Assembly (NCBI RefSeq): GCF_044430645.1
Contig: NZ_JAWUDN010000001.1
Location: 1 to 64,000, forward strand
Source of the DNA: Ewingella allii
Lineage (GTDB): Bacteria > Pseudomonadota > Gammaproteobacteria > Enterobacterales > Enterobacteriaceae
Reading direction: 5' to 3'
Length of the DNA: 64,000 nucleotides
Below, piece after piece: positions 42,165-50,831 of this stretch. Within the stretch, counting starts at the first letter, position 1; the number at the start of each line of letters is the position of its first letter. The position numbers and the translations under genes are program-made. Under the pieces are notes generated by a model, which saw nothing but the letters and a program-made list of their open reading frames with translations, was not told where the DNA came from and did not search any database.

Positions 42165-43405
42165 TGGTGGCAGCCTCAACGCTGCTGGCCGCGCAGCGCG
42201 TGATGTCGCGCTGCGATGCTCTGGCAGAAATCACTGAAACGCCGGGTCAGCTGACCCGCGTTTACCTGTCGTCGGAGCATCTGCGGGCTAACCAATTAGT
42301 GGCCGAATGGATGCAGGCGGTAGGCATGAGCACCTGGACCGACAGCGTCGGCAATATTTGTGGTCGCTATGAAGGGCTAAACCCAGACGCGCCCGCGCTG
42401 CTGCTGGGTTCACACCTCGACAGCGTGCGTAATGCCGGTCGCTACGACGGCCCGCTGGGGGTGCTCACCGCCATTGAAACCGTGGCTTATCTGCATCAAA
42501 ACGCCATTCGTCTGCCGATGGCGGTAGAAGTGGTGGGCTTTGCTGATGAAGAGGGCACCAGATTTGGCATTACGTTGCTCGGCAGCCGTGGGCTGACCGG
42601 CACCTGGCCCGAAGGCTGGCTGGAGCGCACCGACGCGCAGGGCGTGTCAGTTGCCAGCGCCATGCGCGAGATTGGGCTAGACCCGCAGAACATCTTGGCC
42701 GCGCGCCGCGCGCCGCAGGATTTTTGCGCCTACCTCGAACTGCATATTGAGCAAGGCCCTTGCCTGCAATCGGCGGATTTACCGCTCGGCGTGGTGACGG
42801 CGATCAACGGCGCGCGTCGCCTGAACTGCCGTTTTATCGGCTATGCCGGACACGCGGGAACCGTGCCGATGGGCCAGCGTCAGGACGCCCTGACCGCCGC
42901 CGCAGAATGGACCCTAGCCATTGAAGCTATCACTTCGGCGAAAGGCGGAGATCTGGTGGCGACCGTCGGGCATATCGAAGCCTTGCCGGGCGCGGTCAAC
43001 GTCATTCCGGGGCAGGTGAATCTGTCGCTGGACGTGCGCGGCCCGCAGGATGCTCCTCTCAACGCTTTGCTGGCAGAATTGCTGGCGAAAGCCCAAGAGA
43101 TCGCCGCACGGCGCGGGCTGAGCTTCGACGCCGAGCAGTTTTACAGCATCGACGCCACCGCCTGTGACGCCGAATTACAGCAGCGTTTCGGCCACAGCGT
43201 GGCAAATCTGCAAGGCCAGTCGCTGTTCCTGCCGAGCGGCGCGGGCCACGACGCCATTGCTATCGCCGAGTGCTGGCCGGTGGCCATGCTGTTCGTGCGC
43301 TGCAAAGACGGCGTCAGTCATCATCCCGATGAATCTGTCACTGTCGAGGATGTCGCGGTAGCCACGCAGGCCTACATTGATACCTTGCTGAGCTTCGCCG
43401 AGTAA
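42164..43405 (+). CDS. hpxK: allantoate amidohydrolase (M20 family)
   Basis: This 413-residue dinuclear-metal amidohydrolase of the AllC/hydantoinase-carbamoylase group has metal ligands in GSHLDSVRNAGRYDG (His84, Asp95), FADEEGTRF (Glu129/130) and the C-terminal SGAGHDA. It converts allantoate to ureidoglycine with release of ammonia and CO2, feeding HpxJ. The ATG at 42164 overlaps the hpxJ stop; the open frame begins slightly upstream. It is the last gene of the operon, followed by a terminator. Confidence 0.93.
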   Translation: MVAASTLLAAQRVMSRCDALAEITETPGQLTRVYLSSEHLRANQLVAEWMQAVGMSTWTDSVGNICGRYEGLNPDAPALLLGSHLDSVRNAGRYDGPLGVLTAIETVAYLHQNAIRLPMAVEVVGFADEEGTRFGITLLGSRGLTGTWPEGWLERTDAQGVSVASAMREIGLDPQNILAARRAPQDFCAYLELHIEQGPCLQSADLPLGVVTAINGARRLNCRFIGYAGHAGTVPMGQRQDALTAAAEWTLAIEAITSAKGGDLVATVGHIEALPGAVNVIPGQVNLSLDVRGPQDAPLNALLAELLAKAQEIAARRGLSFDAEQFYSIDATACDAELQQRFGHSVANLQGQSLFLPSGAGHDAIAIAECWPVAMLFVRCKDGVSHHPDESVTVEDVAVATQAYIDTLLSFAE

Positions 43406-43416
43406 TTTCTTCCTCC

Positions 43417-43448
43417 AACCCTCTGCCTGACAGCAGAGGGTTTATTCC
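43417..43448 (+). terminator. terminator of hpxFGHIJK
   Basis: The perfect 10-bp stem AACCCTCTGC/GCAGAGGGTT with a CTGACA loop is followed by TATTCCTTT. It lies 11 bases behind hpxK. Confidence 0.88.
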
Positions 43449-43480
43449 TTTCAGCGACTCAAATCAAAGATTCCTTCCAA

Positions 43481-44752
43481 CTAACCCATGGAAAAATAGC
43501 TCTGCTTAAGGCGCACGCTCTTGCTCAGCGTGGCGTGGCTGATGTCGCGTTGTCGATTGTTGTTGCGGATCTCTTGCAGGAAGGCCATTAGCAGTGAACT
43601 GGCGCGCTCGCGGCGAGATTGCAGCTCAGGATGGCCCTGAATGCCGACGAAGAAAGGATGATCGCGCAGCTCAACGGCGGCGATACCCCGGCCTTTTTCG
43701 CCAGTGGCGCTGACGTCAAGACCCGCGCCGTGCAGTTCATCCACCAGTTCTGGGTTGAGGCTCCAACGCTGGTTGTAACGCTGGGTTGATTCGCGGCCAA
43801 AGATCTGTGCCATGCGACTGCCTGACTGGCTGTAAATTTGCTGGTTGCCCATGCTGCGTGGCGAGTTCTGAGGCACTGGCAGGCAGGTCTGTAAGGCATT
43901 CAGCGTGGCGGGGCCGTGCATCACCACCCGTTCGCGGCCCAGCGTTTTTTGGCCGAGCGCCGCCACCATGTGGTGCATTCCCTGATTAATTCCCAGCGCG
44001 GGTAGACGATTATCCAAAGCCCAAGTGGCGATAGCCAGCAGGCCATTTTGCGGGTTTTCCCCCTGCGCGGGCAGCAGGCCCGGTAACAAAACGCCATCAA
44101 TATCAAACAGCGTGCTATCGAGCTGGCTGCCCGACAGCGTTGGCGCTACGCCGACCACCTCAATGTTCAATGCCAGTGCATCGGCGGCATCTCCTAGTGC
44201 AGCGAGCAGCGCCGGATAACTCTCCCGGTGCTCGCTCATTTCGCCCACTATTGCGACGCGTAATTTCTGCCCCGCACGCATCACCGGCTGTAATACCGAG
44301 CCAAAAGCCCAACGACCGAAGATGTCCCTTGCCCAGCCGTTGCTGCGCATTTTTCCTGTATCGACATCCTCTAAATGGAACTTTTCCTGCTGTTTAACCA
44401 CTTGTAATGATTCAACCTCGATGCCGTTTTCGGCGGCTCTTAGCGCCAGCTCGCGGTCCAGCGGTTGAATGGACGGAATAACGATATCTTCACGCAGGGC
44501 GCGGGTTATCAGGTTATCTAAGTCCATCTCTGCGCCGGGACTGCGCCCGGTCAGGCGCTCCAGCCACACCAGCCCGCTGGTCACTTGCTGCCCCTGTGCG
44601 GTGACGTGTTGGCGCGCATTAGTGAAGCGTTTGGCATCGTGAGTGACGGGCAAGTGACACAGCGGTAACGCGCGCAGTTCAGCAAGTATCGCGGCCATCG
44701 CGCCGTACAACGCAGGTTCGGGCGTGGAGTGTGCAATAAAGGTGATAGTCAT
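43481..44752 (-). CDS. CTP synthase-like class I glutaminase-fold protein lacking the nucleophile
   Basis: This is a 423-residue protein. Residues ~163-400 resemble the glutaminase domain of CTP synthase (KLRVAIVGEMSEHRESYPALLAAL; the segment after ESTQRYNQRW; GIAAVELRDHPFFVGIQGHPEL). The nucleophile elbow, LGICLGM in CTP synthase, is LGINQGM here, with Asn256 in place of Cys, and the oxyanion GGFG segment is changed to GLLPAQG. His374 and Glu376 remain. It should not hydrolyse glutamine by the usual route. The N-terminal ~140 residues match nothing I know. It converges with hpxK and follows yafV on the same strand. Function unknown. Confidence 0.7.
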   Translation of the reverse strand: MTITFIAHSTPEPALYGAMAAILAELRALPLCHLPVTHDAKRFTNARQHVTAQGQQVTSGLVWLERLTGRSPGAEMDLDNLITRALREDIVIPSIQPLDRELALRAAENGIEVESLQVVKQQEKFHLEDVDTGKMRSNGWARDIFGRWAFGSVLQPVMRAGQKLRVAIVGEMSEHRESYPALLAALGDAADALALNIEVVGVAPTLSGSQLDSTLFDIDGVLLPGLLPAQGENPQNGLLAIATWALDNRLPALGINQGMHHMVAALGQKTLGRERVVMHGPATLNALQTCLPVPQNSPRSMGNQQIYSQSGSRMAQIFGRESTQRYNQRWSLNPELVDELHGAGLDVSATGEKGRGIAAVELRDHPFFVGIQGHPELQSRRERASSLLMAFLQEIRNNNRQRDISHATLSKSVRLKQSYFSMG

Positions 44753-44918
44753 CAGTAAGCCTCTGTCAGATGTTTTCGCGGATTAAAGGGATGCAAGAAG
44801 CGATCCACGTTAGAGAACCCTAAGCAGCAGGAAGGGGATGACGCGCGACCAATCGTGGTGAAAATGCGAACCAGTTCGGCAGTGAGAGATCCCGGCCATC
44901 TCTGGCCGGAATAGATGT

Positions 44919-45692
44919 TTACTCGTGACGTAAGAAGGTATCGGCGTCGCGCCACGCCGGGAAGGCTTCGCGGTAGTCTTGCAGCGCCTCCAGCGACAAC
45001 TCGGCGCTGAGAATAAGGGCGGCACCCGGCTCGGCGCGGGTCAAATCTTCCCCCTGCGGGTTGATGATCACGCTGTCGCCGCTGTAGTGATGGCCGTAAT
45101 CGTCATCCCCCACACGGTTGCAACCGGCAACGTAAGCCTGATTTTCAATAGCGCGGGCGGTCAACAATGCCGACCAATGGCGGCTGCGCGGCGCTGGCCA
45201 GTTAGCCACATACAGCGCCAAATCATAATCTTGCTGATTGCGCGACCAGACCGGGAATCTCAGGTCGTAGCACACCTGCGGCAGAATTCGCCAGCCGCGC
45301 CACTCGACGATTTCACGCTTTTTCCCCGCCACATAGTAGTTGTGCTCACCGGCCATGCGGAACAGGTGGCGCTTGTCGTAGAAGTGAACTCTGCCCTGCG
45401 GCTCAACCAGCAGGAAACGGTTTACCGCGCCTTTATCGGTGTTCAGCGCGACGCTGCCGCCAATCATGGCATTCAGGGTTTTCGCCCACTTTTGCAGCCA
45501 CTCCACCACGCGAACTTCCGGCAGTGCACGGTCGGGAGCCTGCATCGCGAAACCGGTGGTGAACATCTCCGGCAGCACAATCAGGTCGCGGTCGGTTAAA
45601 GGCGCCAGCAGGGCGTCGAAGTGGGCGAGGTTGGCTTCGCCGTCCAGCCAGACCAAGGGTTGTTGCAGTAATGAGAGTTTTAAAGTTGACAC
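44919..45692 (-). CDS. yafV: omega-amidase YafV (nitrilase superfamily)
   Basis: This 257-residue nitrilase-superfamily amidase closely resembles E. coli YafV (LIVLPEMFTTGFAM with the catalytic Glu, KRHLFRM with the Lys, VCYDLRFPVWSR with the Cys). Omega-amidases hydrolyse alpha-ketoglutaramate and related amides left by glutamine transaminases. The start is a GTG at 45692 that gives STLKLSLLQQPLVW, matching the family. It overlaps the upstream aminotransferase gene by 13 bases, a natural transaminase/omega-amidase pair. Confidence 0.94.
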   Translation of the reverse strand: MSTLKLSLLQQPLVWLDGEANLAHFDALLAPLTDRDLIVLPEMFTTGFAMQAPDRALPEVRVVEWLQKWAKTLNAMIGGSVALNTDKGAVNRFLLVEPQGRVHFYDKRHLFRMAGEHNYYVAGKKREIVEWRGWRILPQVCYDLRFPVWSRNQQDYDLALYVANWPAPRSRHWSALLTARAIENQAYVAGCNRVGDDDYGHHYSGDSVIINPQGEDLTRAEPGAALILSAELSLEALQDYREAFPAWRDADTFLRHE

Positions 45693-46840
45693 AGTCGCTC
45701 CGCAGCAGCGTCCAGCGTGGTTTCTTGTTTGGCGAAACACAGCCGGATCAGTTTGTGTGGGAAAGGTGCGGCGCAGAACACCGACATCGGGATCGCCGCG
45801 ACACCAACATGTTCGGTCAGCCAGTGGCAGAATGCAACGTCATCTAAATCAGAGACATCGCTGTAATCGACCAGCAGGAAATAGGTGCCTTGGCTCGGCA
45901 GCACTTTCAGGCGGCTGTTCGCCAGGCCCTTGGCTAAACGATCGCGCTTGGCCTTATAAAACGCGGGCAACTCCTGCCAGTGTTGCGGCTCTTGGCGCAG
46001 CATGTCGGCCAGCGCCAGCTGCACCGGGGTGGTGATGGAGAAGGTCAGGTATTGATGCACTTTACGCAATTCGGCAGTGATGATGGCGGGGGCAATGCAG
46101 TAGCCGACGCGCCAGCCGGTCATGTGGAAAGTCTTGCCGAAGGAGGAGACGGCAATCGCGCGCTGGCGCAGCTCAGGGTGGCGCAGCACGCTGGCGTGGC
46201 CTTCGGGCGCGAAGCAGATGTGCTCGTACACTTCGTCGCTGAGCACAAAGATGTCGTGCTCGGCAATGTGCTGCCAAAGCTGCTCGATATCCTGATGACT
46301 TAGCGTCGTTGCCGAAGGGTTATGCGGCGTATTGATAATAACCAGCTTAGTGCGAGTGCTAATTTGGTCGGCAAAGGCCGCCCAGTCGATGCTAAATTCC
46401 GGCGGCTGGAGCTGAATGCGCTTCATCACCCCGCCCGCCAGTTCAACGGCTGGCGCATAGCTGTCATAGCTTGGGTCGAAGGCAATCACCTCGTCACCTT
46501 CGCGGATCAGTGTGGTGATGGCGATATATAAGGCTTCCGTGGCCCCGGCGGTGATGGTGATGTCGCTGGCGGCATCCGGCGCGTAGCCATAAATCTGCGC
46601 CGTTTTCTCGGCAATAGCTTCGCGCAGCGCGGCGGTACCGGTCATCGGCGCGTACTGGTTGGCACCCTGACTGACGTGATGCGCAAGGCGCTGTTTGAGG
46701 TAGTCCGGGCCGTCAAAATCGGGAAAACCTTGTGACAGATTAATGGCGTTGTGCTGCTGGGCGAGGGTACTCATCTGGGTAAAAATGGTCGTGCCCAAGG
46801 CCGGAAGTTTACTTTGTGGGATCAGCGCTGCTTTACTCAT
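45680..46840 (-). CDS. ybdL: methionine/KMTB aminotransferase YbdL
   Basis: This 386-residue class I PLP aminotransferase has the same length as E. coli YbdL. The PLP lysine lies in VSSFGKTFHMTGWRVGY; NTPHNPSATT and ADEVYEH-like LSDEVYEHICF are also present. YbdL prefers methionine and 2-keto-4-methylthiobutyrate. With yafV downstream and overlapping, it forms the last step of methionine salvage, with removal of ketoglutaramate. In E. coli the two genes lie apart. Confidence 0.93.
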   Translation of the reverse strand: MSKAALIPQSKLPALGTTIFTQMSTLAQQHNAINLSQGFPDFDGPDYLKQRLAHHVSQGANQYAPMTGTAALREAIAEKTAQIYGYAPDAASDITITAGATEALYIAITTLIREGDEVIAFDPSYDSYAPAVELAGGVMKRIQLQPPEFSIDWAAFADQISTRTKLVIINTPHNPSATTLSHQDIEQLWQHIAEHDIFVLSDEVYEHICFAPEGHASVLRHPELRQRAIAVSSFGKTFHMTGWRVGYCIAPAIITAELRKVHQYLTFSITTPVQLALADMLRQEPQHWQELPAFYKAKRDRLAKGLANSRLKVLPSQGTYFLLVDYSDVSDLDDVAFCHWLTEHVGVAAIPMSVFCAAPFPHKLIRLCFAKQETTLDAAAERLCQL

Positions 46841-46904
46841 GGCGTGCCTGCATTAGGGTCTTAAGTTTCCCCGATGATAACACGCTGTTTTCATATGGCA
46901 ATCA

Positions 46905-46920
46905 AGACGCTTAGATGGCC
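46905..46920. promoter_or_regulatory. possible MetJ box pair upstream of ybdL
   Basis: AGACGCTT-AGATGGCC are two adjacent octamers matching the MetJ box AGACGTCT in 6 and 5 of 8 positions, 65-80 bases before the ybdL start. Fits a methionine-linked gene; weak match. Confidence 0.35.
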
Positions 46921-46964
46921 AAATGCCAATTTCATCTAGCCCAGCGCTAAACTCTCTATGCCCT

Positions 46965-47777
46965 TCACGACAGATTTAGATGGAACAGCAGCAGGGTCGC
47001 CAAGGCAATGGACGGCCCAAAAGGGAAGTAGGGCGGCTCTGATCCGGTGGGCTGATTAAGGCGACGTCGGCGCATTACTGACAGAATATGTGCCACGATG
47101 CCAAACAGCGCCGAGGCCAGAATCAGCTGCGGCAGGGCCTGCAGGCCACACCACGCGGAGCCCGCAGTGAAGAGTTTGATGTCGCCGCACCCCAAGCCTT
47201 CCATCCGACGGGCTTTCTGATATCCCCAACCCAGCGCGCTAAGTACGCCCCAGCTCACTATCACGCCCAGCACGGCATCGGCCAGCGGCAGGGGCAGATA
47301 GCCCATTGCCGACGCGGCAAGGCCACTCCACAGCAGCAGAAACACCAGCGGGTCGGGCAGCAGCAGATGGTGGATATCAATCACCGACAGGCAGAGCAAA
47401 ATGGCGAACATCAGGGCAAACAGGCCCAGTTGCACTTCACTGTAGGCTGGCACGTAGCGGAGTGCTAACAGCAGGAAAGCCAGTCCGGTGAGGGCTTCAA
47501 TCAGCGGATATTGCACGGATATCGGCATGTGGCAGTGACGGCAGCGGCCGCGCAGCAGTAGCCAACTCAGCACGGGAATATTGTCGCGCTTCGCCACCTT
47601 TTTCTGACAGTTCGGGCAGTGCGAGGCGGGCCAGCTTAGGTTTATGGCAGGCGCGGCGGCGTCCTCGCGGTACAGCATCAGCGGCAGTCGGTAGATCACC
47701 ACATTTAAAAAACTGCCAATGATCAGGCCAATCAGGCACATCAGCGGGGGATAAAACAGGCGCAAAAATTCGGTCAC
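46965..47777 (-). CDS. type IV prepilin peptidase (TcpJ/PilD family)
   Basis: This 270-residue inner-membrane aspartic protease has about eight membrane segments. The cytoplasmic zinc-site cysteines CPNC and CRHC are present, and the catalytic aspartates are in SVIDIHHLLLPD and GLGCGDIKLF. It should cut the leader of the pilins encoded at 54127-56456 and N-methylate the new N-terminus. The start is GTG at 47777. It is the last gene of the operon, in the position of tcpJ. Confidence 0.92.
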   Translation of the reverse strand: MTEFLRLFYPPLMCLIGLIIGSFLNVVIYRLPLMLYREDAAAPAINLSWPASHCPNCQKKVAKRDNIPVLSWLLLRGRCRHCHMPISVQYPLIEALTGLAFLLLALRYVPAYSEVQLGLFALMFAILLCLSVIDIHHLLLPDPLVFLLLWSGLAASAMGYLPLPLADAVLGVIVSWGVLSALGWGYQKARRMEGLGCGDIKLFTAGSAWCGLQALPQLILASALFGIVAHILSVMRRRRLNQPTGSEPPYFPFGPSIALATLLLFHLNLS

Positions 47778-47798
47778 GGGCGTAGTCCAGACAGGTGG

Positions 47799-48827
47799 TT
47801 AGAAGGAGGTCATTTGGGAGATGGCGTCTGATAGGGCAAACAGTGAGATAAAGACCCAAATCACGCAGCCGCCGAGCACCAGCGTGGCGAGGGATTTCAG
47901 CAATCCGGACAATTTATGAATATATTCCTGAATCTTGTCCCGCGAGCGGCTGGAAACTGAGTTAAGCACCTGATTAAAAGAGGGAAGTCCGGCGTACAGG
48001 CTGATGTTTAACAGCTCCTCATGGCCAAACAGGCCGCTATCGAGGGCCTCTCCGTAGTTTTGGCCGTGGGACATCTTATACAGCATGCTATCGATATGGT
48101 GTCTGAGCCAGCGATTGGAGTTTAACTTGATGATTTCCAAAGCATCGTTAATGGGAATGCCGTTTTTCAGCATCAGCGCCATATTGTTAAGAAATACCGA
48201 TGCGCCAATCTGTTTATAGGTGGAGAAGGGCAGGATTTTATCCAGACAGCGATCGCGGAAGAAGCCCGTCAGGTTGCCCATGGTAAAGCGAATCAGGAAA
48301 ACGCCAGCGATGACGGCCACGACGATTTTGAGCCATAAGCCTTCAACCAGCGCCTTGCCGAAGTGGTACAACGCCTGCGTCACGCCCGGCCAACTGTCGA
48401 TGGGCACCACCGCTTCAAAGGCGGGAAACACCTTGACGGCGTAACCCGCGATCACGATAAACGCCAGCACCAGCATGATGATCGGGAAGATCACCGCCGA
48501 AATAAGTTTTTTACTCAGTTCGGCGTTGTAGCGAATGACGTTAACCAGTGTCAGAAAGCCGTCGGCAAGGCTGCCACTGCGCTCGGCGGCGTGAATAACG
48601 CTTAGCTCATCACGCGGGATAAGTTCTTCAAAAACCGCGGATATCGAGGTGCTCTCGCGCATTCTGTCGGTAATGTTTTTGAGCTTATGGCTGAAGCCTT
48701 TGCCCAGTAATTTTGCCCCTTCTTGCTGGAGTTTGAGCAGCGTGTCATACAGCGGCAGCTCGGCATGGATCATGTCGGCGCAAAATTGGTAAAGATAAAG
48801 ACGCTGCGATTTAGCTAATTTTCTCAA
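47799..48827 (-). CDS. type IVb pilus inner-membrane core protein (TcpE/BfpE/GspF family)
   Basis: This 342-residue polytopic protein has the two repeated GspF-type cytoplasmic domains and three to four membrane segments (for example LISAVIFPIIMLVLAFIVIAGY). V. cholerae TcpE is about the same length. The frame is open for another ~165 codons upstream, but that part is antisense-frame sequence of the ATPase gene. The TTG at 48827 has GGAGG six bases upstream and overlaps the ATPase stop, so it is the true start. The protein forms the platform that the ATPase turns. Confidence 0.87.
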   Translation of the reverse strand: MRKLAKSQRLYLYQFCADMIHAELPLYDTLLKLQQEGAKLLGKGFSHKLKNITDRMRESTSISAVFEELIPRDELSVIHAAERSGSLADGFLTLVNVIRYNAELSKKLISAVIFPIIMLVLAFIVIAGYAVKVFPAFEAVVPIDSWPGVTQALYHFGKALVEGLWLKIVVAVIAGVFLIRFTMGNLTGFFRDRCLDKILPFSTYKQIGASVFLNNMALMLKNGIPINDALEIIKLNSNRWLRHHIDSMLYKMSHGQNYGEALDSGLFGHEELLNISLYAGLPSFNQVLNSVSSRSRDKIQEYIHKLSGLLKSLATLVLGGCVIWVFISLFALSDAISQMTSF

Positions 48828-50340
48828 GCAGAACCTCCATGTCCTCTTCAAGCAGGGTGCCAAACTCCATGGCAAACCACTTGGCGCAGACGCGTCCTTC
48901 CAGCACGGCGGCCAACACTTTCTCTTTGATTTCAAAACCCTCGGTGAGTGAGGTCGAAAGGGCGCGTTTGTTGCGCCACAGGCCATAGACTTTGAGCCAC
49001 TGCTCTTTGGCGATACATTCCAGCTCGGCGTGGGTCGGCAACATGTATTCCACCACCAATTGTCGCCCCGCCACGCCGGTATGCTTGCAGGCGTCGCAGC
49101 CATCGCTATTCCGGGCAAATAGGGCATAGGCCTTGCCGTAGTCGGTGGCGCAGGTGGATTTTTTGCAGGCGTTACACAAGATAGGAACCAGCTTTTGGCA
49201 CTGGAGTCCGGCAATAAAGCCGGGTGTTGAGAGCTTATCGCTGGTGATGCCCATGGCGCACAGGCGCTGCAATAGCGAAACAATATTGCCGGCGTGGACC
49301 GTGGTGAAGCAGTAGTGACCACTTTCGACGGCTCCGGCCAGCGCGTTGGCGGAGATGCCGTCGCGAATTTCCCCCACCATCAGCACGTCCGGGTCGCGGC
49401 GCAGCGCGGATTTGATGGCGACGTGAAAACCGCCGTCTTCGGCATTCAGCACCGAGCTTTGCTTCGCACCGTAGATTTGATACTCCACCGGATCTTCGAC
49501 GGTGAGGAAGCAGCCTTTGTCGCCATAGCGATTGATCTGCAACCACTCCATCAGATTCTTTAAGGTGGTCGATTTCCCCGATCCCGTGGTGCCCGAGATG
49601 ATGTAGGCGCCGTACGGATTGCGCAGGATTTTTTTCAGGTCGTCCAATTCGGCATGGCTGATCCCCAGCTTATCCAGGCTGGCGACCACGGTTTTTGACA
49701 CGCCGGACGGGATGATGCGCAGCACGGCGTGGTAGCAGCCATCCTCTTCGCCAAAAATCGGGAAGTGGGCATAGCGAAAGCGATAACTCTTCTTGTTCAG
49801 CATGTAGAGAATGTTGGCGCTCTGCGGAATGTTGCGATTCCACGTAGTGTCTTTGGTGCTGGCCTCTACGTTGTAGAGCACGAAGACCAGCTCATCGCAT
49901 TTCTGCGATTTCATCTGCATGTAGAGGGTCAGCACGCCGTTGATGCGTAGCTCAATGATCGCCACCACTTCATTGCGGGTGATATGCAAATCGCTGGCGC
50001 CGGAGTCCACGGCGTAGAGCAGGATCTGCTCCAGCGTTTTTTGGGTTGAGCTGGTGCCCAGCGCGGCTAACTGGCGATTCTGCGAGGATAGCTCTTCAAG
50101 GATTTCGTAATACGCGCCGTCGCTAACCTGCACGATGCCGCTGATGTTTGGCGACTGGGCTTTGCCCAGCCGCCAGAGATCAAATTGGATCAGCGGCAAA
50201 TACTCCAGCAGCGGGCGCGGGCAAATCAGGTAGTGCTTATCCGCCAAAGAAGCCGTGAGCAGGTGCTCATCATATTCTTTAAACAGCCAGCCGCTGCCGG
50301 TGATATCGGGAGACTCAAGTTTCAGGTATTCAAAGCTCAC
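48811..50340 (-). CDS. type IVb pilus assembly ATPase (TcpT/GspE family)
   Basis: This 509-residue secretion ATPase has Walker A GTTGSGKST (~250-258), the Asp box in VEDPVEY, Walker B VLMVGEIRD, the His box TTVHAGN and a four-Cys zinc site (CNACKKSTC, CDAC). V. cholerae TcpT is of similar size and place. It drives pilus polymerisation; no second (retraction, PilT-like) ATPase is encoded here, as in TCP. GTG start overlapping the upstream gene as GTGA. Confidence 0.95.
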   Translation of the reverse strand: MSFEYLKLESPDITGSGWLFKEYDEHLLTASLADKHYLICPRPLLEYLPLIQFDLWRLGKAQSPNISGIVQVSDGAYYEILEELSSQNRQLAALGTSSTQKTLEQILLYAVDSGASDLHITRNEVVAIIELRINGVLTLYMQMKSQKCDELVFVLYNVEASTKDTTWNRNIPQSANILYMLNKKSYRFRYAHFPIFGEEDGCYHAVLRIIPSGVSKTVVASLDKLGISHAELDDLKKILRNPYGAYIISGTTGSGKSTTLKNLMEWLQINRYGDKGCFLTVEDPVEYQIYGAKQSSVLNAEDGGFHVAIKSALRRDPDVLMVGEIRDGISANALAGAVESGHYCFTTVHAGNIVSLLQRLCAMGITSDKLSTPGFIAGLQCQKLVPILCNACKKSTCATDYGKAYALFARNSDGCDACKHTGVAGRQLVVEYMLPTHAELECIAKEQWLKVYGLWRNKRALSTSLTEGFEIKEKVLAAVLEGRVCAKWFAMEFGTLLEEDMEVLLEKIS

Positions 50341-50831
50341 GGCGTGACTTCCTTAATGGTCACTAACCCATCCGGAGCGCCGGGGAACAGCCTGTACGCC
50401 TTGCCATTGGCGTGAAAAACGTCGTTGAGGCGCATCATTTTGACCTGTTTGCCTGTCGACACGGCTACGCGCTGAACCCCGGCGATATTAGAAACCAGCA
50501 GGACTTTAGGCTCGCTGGAGAAGGGCATTTGGGCGCTGCTGGCCTGACTGTAGGAGGGCGATGACGATGACTCATCGTCTTGAAAGGGCGCATTTTTAAG
50601 CTTATGCAGCTTGCTTCTTAGCTCTTCCAGCGCCAGCTCGTTAGCCAGCTTTCTATGCTCCGTTTCAAAGAAGAAGTTATCTTCCATCATGCTGGCAATA
50701 TGATCCTGCTCGGGCGCCGCTGCCGGAATTTCAACATTAGGCTTTGCCAGAGGCGGGAAGATATTTTCGGCCTGCGCACTCAGGGCCGCGGGGAATAGCA
50801 ACAGCGATGCTATCAATGTCCATTTTTGCAT
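50337..50831 (-). CDS. periplasmic type IVb pilus protein (TcpS/PilP position)
   Basis: This 164-residue protein has a Sec signal peptide (cleavage near residue 20, LSAQA-E), a helical and Ser-rich middle, and a C-terminal ~60-residue beta domain (KVLLVSNIAGVQRVAVSTGKQ). It stands where tcpS lies in the TCP operon and looks like a PilP-type link between inner-membrane parts and the secretin. RBS AGGAGG is seen. The name rests on position and layout. Confidence 0.8.
   Translation of the reverse strand: MQKWTLIASLLLFPAALSAQAENIFPPLAKPNVEIPAAAPEQDHIASMMEDNFFFETEHRKLANELALEELRSKLHKLKNAPFQDDESSSSPSYSQASSAQMPFSSEPKVLLVSNIAGVQRVAVSTGKQVKMMRLNDVFHANGKAYRLFPGAPDGLVTIKEVTP

Noticed and set aside
48828..49322. 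Upstream extension of the platform-protein frame
   Set aside because: It is the ATPase gene read in another frame (Pro/Arg/Ser-rich, no domain). The TTG at 48827 with GGAGG fits the family length.
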